Assembly: GCF_001649575.2 (NCBI RefSeq) | Contig: NC_051438.1 | Coordinates: forward strand, 10,831,048-10,895,047 | DNA length: 64,000 bases | DNA from: Kryptolebias marmoratus | Lineage: Eukaryota; Chordata; Actinopteri; Cyprinodontiformes; Rivulidae | Reading direction: 5' to 3' | Part shown: one piece after another, positions 1-18,120 of the stretch | Numbering within the stretch: position 1 is the first letter of the stretch | Layout: each line of letters starts with the position of its first letter | Notes under the pieces: model-generated | Told to the model about the DNA's origin: nothing | The model's input: the letters and a program-made list of their open reading frames with translations, nothing else | Database searches by the model: none | Translations under genes and position numbers: made by a program

Positions 1-1578
1 CACTAGAATGAAAATTTGTATCAATATATTGAAAAAAACACAAATCAGACAGTGTTAAAACAATTAATTGATGAGGTAAGTGGCACTGATCATCTCATAA
101 TAAATCATCCAGATAACCTCCTATTTAGATGGATGTTGTGATGCATTTCATTTACGTTCGAAGTTGGAATTTACGTAAATCTGTTAATAGCGTCATACCC
201 AACTTTACCACGTTTTAGTTGCAGTTTGTTAAATCAATGGAATTTGCTAATTGTCGCTAATCTATCTTTCTACATGAAACACATGTGAAGCACATGTTTT
301 CTCTGTGGAAGTATTAGTACTCCTTGAAGTAATGCATTATGGCATTTATGCCAAAGTTTTAAACTAAACTAATCTTATGATGTGAAGACACAGTTATAGC
401 CGTTTTGGTCAAACCTTATAAATGACATGCCGCATGATCTTATGCAATATTTTGAGATCCTACCAGATGTGATCGCACTCTAAAGATAGATCTCCATAAA
501 GTTATTAAACGTGCCATTTCTACTTGCACAAATTAGAAGATGGCAGCTATAACAAGACTTAAGGAAACTCAAAATAAAATTACTGCAACACAATATAGAA
601 ATGTCTAAAGATTTAAACAGTTCTATATTTTAAATGTATGACGTAGATTAACACCCTTAAAAGCACACATACAGCAAATAATACATACACTCTCTGTATA
701 ATGTAGTAGGATTAAACTAAGTCAAAACACAAAAATAATAAGCTCGAGCCTCAAATGGCAATGGTATGCCTTGAGATCAGCTGTCTCACCTTGCAAGAAA
801 ATTGGCAAAAGCTTAATGTAGTGATCCAGGGTGTCGACTTCCAAACCTAGTTAAATCAAGCCTCTATAAGATGCACTGGAACAACCCTAACCCAGGAAGA
901 CCCCACGCCACAACCTGTAATACGACTGTGATGTGTCCACACCCAAATACATCAGACTTGTTTGGCAGATACGCAGCAAAAGACAGAATTTTTTGGATAG
1001 TCGACTTTTGCAGCTTTCCTTATGAAAGCAAAGTAACATACAGATTGATGCATTAGTATCGAGGATGGCTTGTCTACTTGATAGCAGGTTACTTATCAGT
1101 GACACCTTGCCTCCGCTTGTCAGGGAGTGAGCAGCATCTAACCAGTCGATCTGATGAGCCTCTCTTCAAAATCTGAGCTCCTGAAAATTGGCTCACTGTT
1201 GTCTGAGTCACTGGCTGCTGCTATATTGTGCTCATACAGCCAAATTTATCCAACACAGAGCTGCTGCTTCAGAGAACATTTTTAAACTATTTCCCTCCAC
1301 TTCTCCATCTTTGCAGGCCTTTCTGTCATTTTGTATCCACAGCAATAGGCTCAAAGCCTTACTCTGCCATGTCAAGTTAAAAGGATGAGCCATTAAATAC
1401 TATATAACTGAATACACTGTGTTTGTACCATTTGCAACACACACAAATGAAGAAAGAACAAGACAACCATTTTGTTACTTCCATAGTCAAATTTACAGCA
1501 TAAAGCAATAGATCAGATGAAGTGGGGTTTCATGGAAAGGTCACAGACAATTAATATCCTACTTATTGTGGATAGATC
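1..1578. other. Unannotated non-coding stretch
   Basis: No gene, recognisable transposon or tandem array was seen. Open frames are 60-70 codons and carry no domain signature. The stretch is AT-rich with ordinary short A and T runs. Confidence 0.5.
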
Positions 1579-1806
1579 TTTAAATGGCCTCAGTTTCGAG
1601 AAATATTGATTAATTCTGACTGAATTGACAAGCTTAGTCAATTTGGCTAGTCTACACGGGGCCAAGACCAAAGTCCAAATTAGTGGTTAATTTAAATACT
1701 GTTTTATAAACTATAACCCTCATAAGGTCTTATTGGTAAATGCTGGTTACATGTAACAAATATGAACAATGTCATAGTAAAGGACAGCATTTACTGAGGT
1801 CTGGTG
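1579..1806 (+). repeat. Unnamed dispersed repeat, copy A (5' part)
   Basis: This is the shortest of the copies in the window. It begins with the CCTCAGTTT..GAGAAAT block also found at about 3583 and continues through a GACAAGCTTAG segment to TTTTATAAAC, the same order of words as in copies B and E. It then loses similarity. No open reading frame, terminal inverted repeat or poly-A tail is visible. The class is unknown. It may already be in a repeat library under a name I cannot recall. Confidence 0.5.
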
Positions 1807-3540
1807 TGAAATTTTGCTGACTAAGAATGAAGTAAAAATGCAAAAGAGCTGGTTTACCCTAGGTGCAATCAAAATGAAAAAATCTGGCACTTAAAAGCGC
1901 TAATGCTTGCCACCCACTGTTTCCATTTGCCACAATTCTTCTTCCATTCATATGAGTTTACTCTTTGTGGCCTCTTAAAAAAAAAGAAAAAAAAAAAAAA
2001 AGCTGACTACCCCATCATCAGCCTCCTCTGTCTCCCATTCGTTTCCATTCGGACTTACCCACCCTCTTTCCTCCCAATCATTTCCTCCCCCAGTCGCACT
2101 CCAGCATAAATCACCTCTCTGCGATATTTTTAATGGCTTTTTAATGAGCCTAATGTTTTCTGTTTTAATGAACTTCTTACGTCAGCCTTAATCATTTTAG
2201 TAGGATGAAAAATGATTGAGAAATGGCCTACATTAATTTAATTTACTGTTCAATCTGCACGGGCATTTTTACAACCACGGGGAAGCCGGGGCAAAAAGAA
2301 AAGAGAGGAAGGCGGTAGAAAAGAATAAACAAGTGGAATATGGTTATAACATCAAATAGGATAAGAGAAATACGATTTAGCAAAAAAATCAAATGAGATA
2401 ATGCTTCGAATAGAAAGGTAAAATATTTTTATGTTTGGGAATTATTGAAATTCTTAAAGAAAATAAGGAGAATTGAACAAAATGGTACAGAAGCTGTAAT
2501 TTATGAGGCTAAGCTGTAGTCTTGTTGTTCAGGCTTATCTCCAATTAGGCTCCATTGTTGAGGCCTGCCAATGCTGCTTTCTACTACTCTGTGAGACCAG
2601 CAGATTTACACAGCCATTAACACAGCAGGCTCTGAATAAATGAGAACAATATTCAGCATCTGTTGCTCCATGAGTGTTGGATTCTTGCTCATTCCTGCTA
2701 ACTTTGTTCCCCTTTTTTCTCATCTGTTGTCCTCCTGAGTAACAGAGTTGTCATTCTGCCACCTTTGAATTAATAAAACCCTAAACCAGCTGGTGAGGCC
2801 TTATAATCTAGAAACGGAATAATATCTCTTTCTGTATGGAGTTGGTACACTTGTTTACCCAAGGACACCTCACCTTGCCAGCATGCTGTGAGAGTCAGCC
2901 TTCAGCTTGACTGTGCTGATAGTAAAAAGGCTGTGAATGTGCCAAGGCTGGCAGCCAAGACTGTTTTTCACTACCTGAGCTGCGTTGTCCCTTACAGTTT
3001 GGTTTGTGAGCGAGTGTTGAGCTTGTCTGTCCTCAAGGCTGGAAGCATTACCATGCACCACTGGTTGTATGAATAATCGCAGCTGTGACTGGTTACTATA
3101 AGTGCTTATGTGCTTAATGACCCATTGCTGGATAGGATTTGTGTGAGGGTGGACACAGGTCTTGGTAGGGACGAGAATGTTAATGTTGAAATGTAGGCAA
3201 ATCCATATATTATTCTATCAAAAGCACATCAATGTCACAAGTGTCATTTTTACATATGGGCACAGACATTTCTTCATGTATGCTTTTATGTGTATTTGAC
3301 AGATGAACATGTTGACCAGAGATCCGCCCAAATACTGGAAGAGAAATTATTTTCTGAGAGGGGTTGCAGCAATCCCACCCCTTTGGGTTTAGACTGACTG
3401 ATGTGTCTTCCTGTATGGTACTACAGGTAGATCATCCGTATTCTGCTGCATTTACAACAATTCTGTCTGTATCCAGCTAACAATAATCACTTTGTTGTTT
3501 TTTTTCCTTTCTAAAAGTGATAGTTCAGATCTGTTAAAGT
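1807..3540. other. Unannotated stretch with an A-rich tract
   Basis: Contains an A-rich tract at 1977-2001. At about 2100-2270 there is a homeodomain-motif-rich segment (several ATTA/TAAT words) that looks like non-repetitive, possibly constrained sequence. The remainder shows no gene or transposon. The 60-codon open frames here are not supported by any motif. Confidence 0.35.
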
Positions 3541-4170
3541 GGGTTTCTTTGAAAAGTTTGTCCTACCTGTTTTAAATACGACCTCAGTTTGGAGAAATAG
3601 TGTTTAATTCATACCAGATTGACGGCTAATCCAAGCTGTGGATTGCTGTTGTCCTAAAACAACTTCGGTCCTAAAATTTTCATAGTAATTAATGGGAACA
3701 CTGCTTTATAAACCTTTATATGGCTGTCTGTTACAAATTACATGATTATTTGAGCAAAAATATGATAATTCTTTGGGAAGTGCTCCAAGCTGCACCACAA
3801 GTGCTACAACTAGCTGCTGCTACCACTATTTGTACTTGCAGGTAAGCAGAAAATATAGTGCGAATAACTGTGTAATGCAAAACTAACAAAGAAAGAAGAT
3901 ATTTTCAAATGGCAGCAAATCACTTTAGTTTTGACCCAACTCAGACTATTAGCTCATCAATCCAATCAAAATTTAACCGTTTTTTCTCCAAACTCATCAG
4001 TTTGTGGGACACTTGTGGAAGATGTTTCCACATGTGAAATTTATGTGATTTCTTTTCATGAGAGGGAGTCGTTCAAAGGGTTCTCTACAGCAGGTAAGAT
4101 ATTAATCGTTCATAACCTTTCCACAAAATCTCACTTCAAGAGCTCATCTCTCTTTATCCATCAATTCTTT
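3541..4170 (+). repeat. Unnamed dispersed repeat, copy B
   Basis: Near-complete copy. Shared blocks, in order: CCTCAGTTTGGAGAAAT (about 3581), TTTATAAACCTTTA (about 3707), the GTGCTCCAAGCTGCACC / AGCTGCTGCT block (about 3780-3820), GGCAGCAAATCACTTTAG followed by CCAACTCAGACTA (about 3911-3950), and CAGGTAAGATATTAA..CATAACCTTTCCACAAAA (about 4091-4130). The same blocks occur in the same order in copies C, D and E. The 99-codon open frame across its 3' half lies inside the repeat and shows no known domain. Confidence 0.6.
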
Positions 4171-4249
4171 CTTCTTTGTCCTTCAATCAATTTTGCTCAT
4201 TTTTACTTTTTATTTTTCAAAAAATCATGAAAAGCAGTAATCAAAACGG

Positions 4250-10446
<6,197 letters not shown>

Positions 10447-11683
10447 TTTTATACATTTTCTTTGCCAAAGATCTGCTCAGTAAATATGAGAAAGGAAATG
10501 GGCAATGGGAGTAGGACATCATTATTTATACTGGCTTGAGCAAAGCAAAACATTTTCAGAAACCAATTTAATTTCATCTCTTCAGCATAACCAGTCCTCA
10601 TATTATGACTTTTTTCATTGATACATCTTACAATGCCCTCAGATACATTATCAGTGATGTTTCTCCTGGTTTTATAGCATTTCAGGCCTCAGAACATCAG
10701 ACACATATGAGTGACCCGGTCTGGGCTGATCACACCCCAACTTGTCTCTGACCGGCATTTTTCCATGGCATGCTTCTCTGTAACCACAGCCATCTTCATG
10801 CCTTTCCTGCTACCTCTATGTTGTGCATAATGGCCCATCTTTTTTGGACATCTATGACGTAAGCCATACAAAGGGTCTGGTCAGCAAGTCTTCTGTAGCC
10901 CACTTCAATACACAGTCAACATGTCCTCTCCCCCAGCTTTAATCATAAGGATGGTTTGTCTAACCAATTTTTGGTGTTTAGCAGGGGCCATGGCAGAAAA
11001 ATACCTTAAACACCTGGTCATGACCAATGATAGTGGCCCACAACCAGGGCTTTTGGGCAGCAGCCAAGGACATACTCCACTGTGCCAGCACCAGAGCACA
11101 AAGAACATGCACACATCTCAGCTAAGTCACAGCAATGAAGGTTTGGATTACAATGTTAACAAACTGGATCAAGAGCTAATTCTCTGTGACTCAGCATGCT
11201 ATAAGTCAGACCACAATGTCAGACTTTGATCCAATTGTATCTATACCCCCTGTTGTCACAACCTCTCTCTTTTGGTGACACACTCCTCCATAGCTGCTCA
11301 CAGTTTTAGCTGGACCAACTGGGGCTTAGTTCTTTCCCTGCATTTGTTCAGGACTGGACATAAAGCTGAATTAAAGCGCATCATGTGAACTAAAGGCTAC
11401 ACAGAACCTTAAAATTAATATCTCAGATGCTACCTGGCCTACAAGCATACTGTGTGACCTAGACACAACTTATGGGCATGCAACAGTATGGGCATGCCAT
11501 TTTCTCCTAGTCCTCAGTGGATTCTCTGGACTGTAAAATATTGGTTGTGTGTGTGATCATTAGGTCCTCCTTCACTACATAATGGGGAGAGTGAGTTTTA
11601 GGGTTTTTTTTTTTCCAAGAGTGTATATTCAAACTATCCCAGGGAGACTTTTGGCTTTACAGTAAATAAAACTATGTTGCACG
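10447..11683. other. Unassigned stretch, slightly richer in open frames
   Basis: No confident assignment. Between about 10690 and 11230 the minus strand has two adjacent open stretches separated by stops (60 and 69 codons), and the plus strand a 102-codon frame. This could be decayed coding sequence of an old mobile element or chance. I recognise no motif on either strand. Confidence 0.25.
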
Positions 11684-11960
11684 ATGACAAAAATGCTAGA
11701 CAGAAGCCAAATGCTGGGAGGACCAGTGCCATTAGCATTTGTTGTTGGAGGCTCACTAATTAGAAGAGTTAAGAGCAATTTTTTTCTGTTGAGTTTTGTG
11801 CCAAAAATCATAGTTTGTGATTCAGCCCAGAATTTCATTCAGAACCATCTGGGCATCAAAAAGAGCATCTTTTATGTGGGAACTAATGACATTTCAGTCA
11901 CTAGGTTGCCTCTGATGAAGAGCTGGAACTGTGTCCTTTAAATGATCATCAGCTCAAGAC
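11684..11960 (+). pseudogene. Possible SGNH-hydrolase-like fragment, decayed
   Basis: The plus-strand frame reads FVVGGSLIRRVK and, about 45 residues later, FYVGTNDIS. This resembles the block I (GDS) and block III (GxND) spacing of SGNH-hydrolase-like open frames that occur in some fish repetitive elements. The serine position of block I is kept, but the preceding Asp is Gly. The frame stops soon after, and no block V (DxxH) was found downstream. I infer a fragment of a repetitive-element ORF, not a host gene. The match is short and could be coincidence. Confidence 0.35.
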
Positions 11961-13510
11961 CAGACGCTTCACCTTGGTCCTGGCATTGCGATACTGAGAC
12001 ATTAATTATTGGAGAAATTAATTTTAAGGGGCTGAGTAGCCTTTTTCTCACATGATGGACCTGACAATTCAAAACATTTTCTTCTGCCAATTTTCTTACC
12101 TCCTGTGAGCTCTCGTGGCCTTTACACCAGAGGCCATTTTCACCAAAAATGATTTTTAAACACTACTTAGAAGCAAGAGAATGAAGACCGATCTTTGGAA
12201 AGTAAAATGGCTTTGTGATTTTTCTAAGTTCTGCTTCCAACTGGCTTCAGAGTATTTTTTTTTTTAAGTGTCACCATGAGAGACGGTTAGCTAATGCTGC
12301 ATCTTGCATATTTCAGATTTTAAGAGTATTTCATTTTCATTCCTTTTTCATTTATGGATTCAAGACATTTTCTGCTACATGGTAGTAGACTATATTATAC
12401 TGAGCACCCAGTCTTGCTAACATTCACCTGTGCATATGAGAGAAAGAGAGACAGAGAGGAGCCCTTGGCTTCATACCTCTGGGGTATTTACAGTTTAAAG
12501 TATCCATGAGAGAAGAATATTGATTTTGGCACCAACAGTCCAACCCTTACACTGTATGTGTTGAATAAATTTACACCAAAAAAGTGTCTCTTTTAGACTT
12601 GCAACAAAACTTTAGTGCAAAAAACTATAGAATTACAATTGAACATTGTGATATTTGATTTAAACATAGAACTGTACACAGTACTGTCATCCCCACAATA
12701 ATGGAGACACGATAACAATATAATGGAAATCGTGAACATGCCGAATCTGTCAAGAATTCATGCATAGGTATTTTTTACCTTATTCACCTTTTAATGTCCC
12801 ATAGCTTGGGCTGTGAATTGTTTCTGTGTGCTGTTCAGCCGCAGATGGATCCACTGTAGGGTTCTGCTGGTGATTCATATTAATGGATTTGACCCCATTC
12901 CCTCCTTTTCTTTTTTCCTTTTCCAGTCTTATCCCCCTTGTTCCTCCCACTGCTCACCCTCTTTCTCATCCTTTCCAAACACCTCGGAGACAGATGGACC
13001 AACACTCAACTTCACACCATTTAGCTTTTCAAGGCTGCTAAAATAGAGTGTGCTGAATAGGTGAAGTGGGTTAGCCGGGGAACAAGGACCGCTGTGTAGC
13101 TTTGTGTGTGTGACAAAGAGAGGTAGAGAAGGAGCAGGGACACACCCGACTTAAAATCTCTATGCTCGCTTTTTGTGTTTAGTGTGTGTGTGTGTGTAGT
13201 TTTAAACACAGGAGGTCTACAGTGGGAGGCTGGCACACAGGGGAATGTGGAAAGTAAATTAAGGACTGAGTGCTCTACATGACTGGTCAAATATATGATG
13301 CTACCTTGAGCTTACCCAGCTCAAGTCATGCACAAGTGCTATTTCAATAATGGAGACTGAGCACTCTTCTTTATCAAGCCCAAAACTTCTATAAAAAATG
13401 TACTCAAGTATGTATTTCTTCTTTTTTATTATTATTATTGATACTGAGGAGAAGGAGAAGAAGAATCCTTCAGTGGTGAAAATTGCACTTGGCAGGCTGA
13501 TTCCTAGTGT
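11961..13510. other. Unannotated stretch
   Basis: No gene or transposon seen. A pyrimidine-rich segment lies at about 12900-12980, and a (GT)8 microsatellite at 13182-13197. Confidence 0.45.
13182..13197. repeat. (GT)8 microsatellite
   Basis: Eight perfect GT units. A short minus-strand frame reading Thr-His repeats crosses it and is an artefact. Confidence 0.9.
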
Positions 13511-13514
13511 CAAA

Positions 13515-14040
13515 AAATGGCTTTACGTAGGTGGAATGTCACCTTACTGGAGAGAAAGGAGCTGAAATTCGTTTGCAAGGTTGAGTGATGCCAACTAGAT
13601 ATAGTTGGGCTTACCTCCATGTACACCTAGGGCTCTAGATCCCAACTTCTAGAGAGGGGATTGACTCTCTGCACCGAGTGAGTGCGGGCATACTCATAGG
13701 CCCCCAGCAGAGCACCTCGGTGTTGGTGTTCTCCCCTCTGAGTGTTCTCCCTCTCTGCAGCTTTAACTTGCAGGAGGGAATGTCCTAACTGTTGTTTGTC
13801 TTTATGTACCAAACGGGAGTTCAGTCTTTTTAGAGTCTCTGGATGGTGTCCAGGAAGGTGTGCCATCTGGGGATTCACATGGGCATTGACTTCTTCAATG
13901 CCCATTGACTTCTTCAATGCCCATGTGGGCAATATTGTAGTCACCTGGAAAGAAATGATATTGAGAAATGGCCTACTTGATCTGAATCTGAGTAGGGCTT
14001 TAGTATTGGACTTTTTAAAAGTTAATAGTTGTTTGAAGTC
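13515..14040 (+). mobile_element. RTE-clade (Rex3-like) LINE fragment, endonuclease domain
   Basis: A decayed internal piece of a non-LTR retrotransposon, sense on the plus strand. The translated pieces WNVTSL, QLDIVGLTS, FNAHVGN, TWKEMILRNG and LLDLN match, in order, the apurinic endonuclease-like domain of the RTE-type LINE abundant in teleosts (family pattern GDFNAHVGN..TW..GRNG..DLN). The domain nicks target DNA to prime reverse transcription. The frame is broken by stops and shifts upstream of about 13740, and a 19-bp tandem duplication sits in the GDFNAHVG region, so it cannot be functional. The catalytic Asp of the GDFN block reads as Asp-Phe-Phe-Asn. Neither the element's 5' end nor its 3' tail is present. 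The 237-codon open frame starting at 13742 is this relic plus unrelated downstream sequence. Confidence 0.85.
13884..13921 (+). repeat. 19-bp perfect tandem duplication inside the LINE relic
   Basis: The unit CATTGACTTCTTCAATGCC occurs twice in direct succession. The unduplicated LINE encodes the GDFNA motif once here, so the second copy is a local duplication that arose after insertion or within the source element. Confidence 0.9.
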
Positions 14041-14122
14041 ACTTTTGTCCAGATGTATCCAGTCTTTGTTCTGTTCTCACCATTGTGCACCTGGTATTGT
14101 CAGCTGCCTTGTAAAGAATTTT

Positions 14123-14175
14123 CTGTTTTGTTTTTTGTTTTTTGTTTTTTGTTTTTTTTTTTGGGGGGGGGGGGG
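14123..14175. repeat. Low-complexity (GTTTTTT)n tract ending in a G run
   Basis: Several G-T6 units, then ten T and thirteen G (14163-14175). Homopolymer runs like this are prone to sequencing and assembly length error. Confidence 0.9.
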
Positions 14176-15640
14176 TGTCATCTTTAGACAGATTCTCTAT
14201 GTTTGCTGCAATACTGTAATTTTCCAGCATGGTCTCGCTGTGAATGTGAGAATCTTCTTCACCTCCTCCAGCCTCCTCTGCACCTCCTACAAACCTTCTG
14301 ATATTCAGAACACAACTGAGCTTCCACTTAAAGCAGACAATTATCAGCCCAGTGTGATCTTTCTTACTCTTTATCGCGGTGCGCAAAATCTTCACCTGAC
14401 AGGTTTAGTGTACATATTAGTGTACAAAGCAGAAACTTTTGGAATAAAGAACTGATGCACTAAAATCTACAGAAAAAAAAGATTTTAGTATAAAACAGAT
14501 CTGTTCCAGTTTGCTTATTGAAATGGAAATTTTTACTTATGTCACTTTCTTTTTCTTGAGATATGGTAAAATTTGGAAAACGTGTGACTGCAAGCAAGGC
14601 TGCCTACTTCCAATACATTTGAAAATATCAAAAATTTGGATTCATGATCTTCTTGAAAGAATAGTAAGTCTAAAGTTTGTCAATGTCAGACCTTACTATT
14701 CAAGACTAAGTGATAAAACACTAACAGGATCTATTTTTAAAATGTTTTTGATTATGTAACTTAATAATCTTTACCATATTAAACCCTTTATAGCCTATTG
14801 TCACAAATTTGCCTTAAACCATCTCCATTCCGAGGTGGCCACTAATGCTTGTTGATTCACACAAAGGATGATACTGAAAGCACTTTGCTGCCATCTAGCA
14901 GTCAGCCCTTGGGACTGTGCCGCAAAGTGACTTTGCAGTATTAAGCAGTATTTAAAATACTATAATGAAGGAACAGCAATAATTGTCCTAGTCAAAGTCT
15001 TATTTCAGAATTAGCAGCATCGATAAAAGAATTCTAATACTTTAGACTGGAAAATTTGTTTAAATACTATTGATTAATTCGTCAATTTATGACGAATTTA
15101 GCTAATTTGCATCTTATCTAAATTTATGTTTATTGTATGTTTTTTATTCAAACAAACAATTTCTGCTTTAATTTAGCATCTGTTTGACAGCAAAAACACA
15201 AACAATGTACATTTTTTATCCAGCTGTAAATAAATTCAGGCAGTAAGGGGATAAGGAATAGACAAAACTGAACGCTGCAGATAACAAGTTTGTAATCTAT
15301 GGCTGATGCCAGATACAGACTTCAAATCTCAAATCTGTGATTGTTTTGTGCCTTAAGAAAAATAATAGTTTTGTGAACCATTTTCGCACAAAAACATTCC
15401 CCCTCTTCAATCAGTGTTTGAGCAGTTGTTTCCTGTTCTTGCTGCATCCCTAACTTCAAAGTGGGTAACATCCCTGAAACTTCATGATTAATAAAAGATA
15501 ACACTGATTCCCTCTGAGTCCAGCTAATATTACAATCTCTTTCCAGCTCTTACAGGATGTCTCCATCTGAGTGGGCATGCTAACCTTTACTTTGATATCT
15601 GACACAGTGATTGGCTCCTTGAAACAGATGATGGAATTAG
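14176..15640. other. Unannotated AT-rich stretch
   Basis: No gene or recognised transposon. A short inverted repeat (AATTCGTCA, 5-base loop, TGACGAATT) lies at 15076-15098. The 118-codon minus-strand frame ending near 14039 includes the T/G tract read as Pro-Lys repeats and has no recognisable domain. Confidence 0.4.
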
Positions 15641-15698
15641 CTGTCATTCTGGTGTAAAGTCCTTATTCTGGTGTAAAGTCGTCATTCTGGTGTAAAGC
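15641..15698 (+). repeat. Short tandem repeat, three 19-20 bp units
   Basis: Three consecutive units share the core ATTCTGGTGTAAAG and differ in the 4-5 bases before it. Total length is 58 bases. No flanking structure suggests a function. Confidence 0.9.
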
Positions 15699-17650
15699 TG
15701 GCAGTAATGCAGGAGTTGTTTTCATCCACCATGAACAGGCAGCAGAGCCACCAAGCCTAATTTTAATTTCCCACCTCTCGGTTTTCTATCCTGACCCTCA
15801 CCTGTGGTCACAGGTTTTGGACAGTAACAGAAAGAATAAAATCCTGGACACGCGTGACCAAAATTAGTTTTATCCTCTGGGCAAATGGCCTCATCCTCCA
15901 TGACAGCATGTGAATCTGAGGGAGCCTGAAACCGCAGGCTGCAGGTCGTTCACACCAATAGGAGGGAGTTCGCTGAACCAGAGACCTTGCTGTAACACCT
16001 CCTGAGATGGTTGCCGTGGGGATGAACAGATCCTAAAGTAACTGCTGGGAAGCGACCCCCTGGGCATAACCAGGACACGCTCAAGAAACTTCATGTTCCA
16101 TCTGGTAGAAGGATTGTGTGAAACATCCCAGTAAGCAGCTGAGGGAAACTTGTTCACTTCTTTTATTTGGGTTCAAAAGAGAATTTGGAAGCAGAGGTGT
16201 AACGGTACATGTATTTGTACAGAATCAAGGCACTGACCTCAAGGTCTAGCACATACAATCAGACAAAAAACTATGTTAGTCACATGCAATCGACACTCCC
16301 ATCTCAAAAAGTGTGCACGTGTTTTTCTTAATTGCTTTTTTCCAATTGCCACAACAGAAAAGGAGAAGAATAAAGTATTATCAAAAGCGCTCTACACCAA
16401 AGCAAAACAAGAATGGTATGTTCAGATGGCACACAGAAAGTTGAAGATCTGCCTATTGTTTCAAATTTGCAGTGCGGAAAAGTTTTGGATTGAAGTGATT
16501 CACAGCCACAGTGATAGGTAGACATATGGAAAGCCAAAAGGGTCATCATTTACATGTTTTGAAATGCCCTCTAGCATCAAAACCATTGTTAAATGTGCCA
16601 CTAGTGATTCAGAAAGTGCAACCGATATATGAACAGCACACCTGCACTCACCTAGCTGAGAAGCTATGAATGTTTTACAATTATTTTTATTTTCACAGTG
16701 GGAGATGCTTTCAAATTGCCGTTTTGCTCCAAGTTCATGTCAAGTCATTGAATCAAACAAAGTCCTTCTTTTGCACTATTTTGTTCAAGGAACTTCACCT
16801 TTCAGTTTTAGAGTGTATCAAAAACAAAAAAAACCTTTCAAACCCAGTAAAAAAGAAAAAAAAATATCAGAAGTCTCATTCAGGTTCTACTCTAACAAAG
16901 TTAGGCGAAAGTGTTGCATTTGTGTGCTGCTGTAGGTTATATGATGATAAGTGTAAGTGTTGATGCAAACTAGGATACATAGAAGATGTGTGCCACCTAA
17001 ACAAAATCCAGTCCTGCTTCTACAATCCACACAAAGCAATTATAACTCTCCATCAATACATACATGCCTGCACACGTTCACCTTATACATATACTGAAAC
17101 AAAGATGCAAACACTTTCAGCCCAACCTTTATTGAACAAGAATCCAATTACTTAACCCTGCTTGAGGTTTCATACCCTCTGCACTCTTCTACTTTGACAA
17201 GCCTGTGTTAATATCTGCTGACAGCCAATGTCCAGCATTCACGCTCACATGTGCCTATAGACTCACACACACCAATGCTCCCACTCCTCAGAGGCATACA
17301 GCTGATCCCCGTCAGGGTCTGATTAAATGAAAAATGTGATGCCCATTTCTCCATCCCAGGGTCAATGAATACCAATAAGAGACAGATATCACAGTCCTTT
17401 GTATGTGCGAGTATATGTGTGTGTGCACACATGAATGACAAAGAGACAGAAGAGGAAATTTGACTTTGATTCATTCCCGTAGTGCTGAATATGTAGCTGT
17501 GGATTTATTTTTGCTGTCTTTTTTTACTTTCCCAGTTCATACGTCTCCATGGCATCTGGCTTTTTATTGTTCCCAGTTCATAGATCACTTATTAAGCCAA
17601 GTAATGAGGAGGTCATGCATAATTTCATTTGCTCTACTGGTACCTGGGGA
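15699..17650. other. Unannotated stretch
   Basis: No gene or transposon recognised. Two overlapping open frames around 16666-16963 read through A-rich sequence giving Lys-rich peptides and look like chance. Confidence 0.4.
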
Positions 17651-17654
17651 CATT

Positions 17655-18120
17655 TTCTTATTTCACTAAAATCTATGATAGTTTCTCTTTGAAAGGCCAT
17701 AATTCTCCTTTCAGCAGCAGGCGCCGAGGTCACAGATGCTAAATGGGCCATCTATAGATTCCTAGTGGAAGGAGAATATTGTGTTGAGTCATTTCAGACC
17801 TCTTATTGAGGCAATTTGACTCCACATGGTTTCATTTGCTCCAGGTGATATATTTGATAAAAAGACCAAGCTCTTGAGTAATTCTTGGTAACTTTGCTCC
17901 TTTGCAGACGCACTATCACAATGAGGTGAATATTGGCGCCTAACGGATGTTTTCATTTTTTCAAGAAAAATAACTTCTGTTAGGCTAATCGAATATCAAT
18001 GTTATTGCCCAATAGATATTCTTGCCAGCAGTAGGCCACAGGGATTTGCAATGATTACTGGCAAATATAATTATGTCCAGAGCAACAGGGCTTCAGCCAG
18101 AGCACAATTTTGATCACAGC
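17655..18120. promoter_or_regulatory. Candidate conserved non-coding element
   Basis: A block of non-repetitive, moderately complex sequence with few homopolymers, no open frame over 70 codons and many short motifs of the kind seen in developmental enhancers (several ATTA/TAAT homeodomain-type cores, TTGCAAT). It reads differently from the low-complexity sequence around it. This is an impression from composition only, since conservation cannot be seen in one sequence. Confidence 0.25.

Noticed and set aside
13742..14455. 237-codon plus-strand open frame, the longest in the window
   Set aside because: Its N-terminal half is the decayed LINE endonuclease region, then it reads through a T/G homopolymer tract into unrelated sequence. 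It is not a gene.
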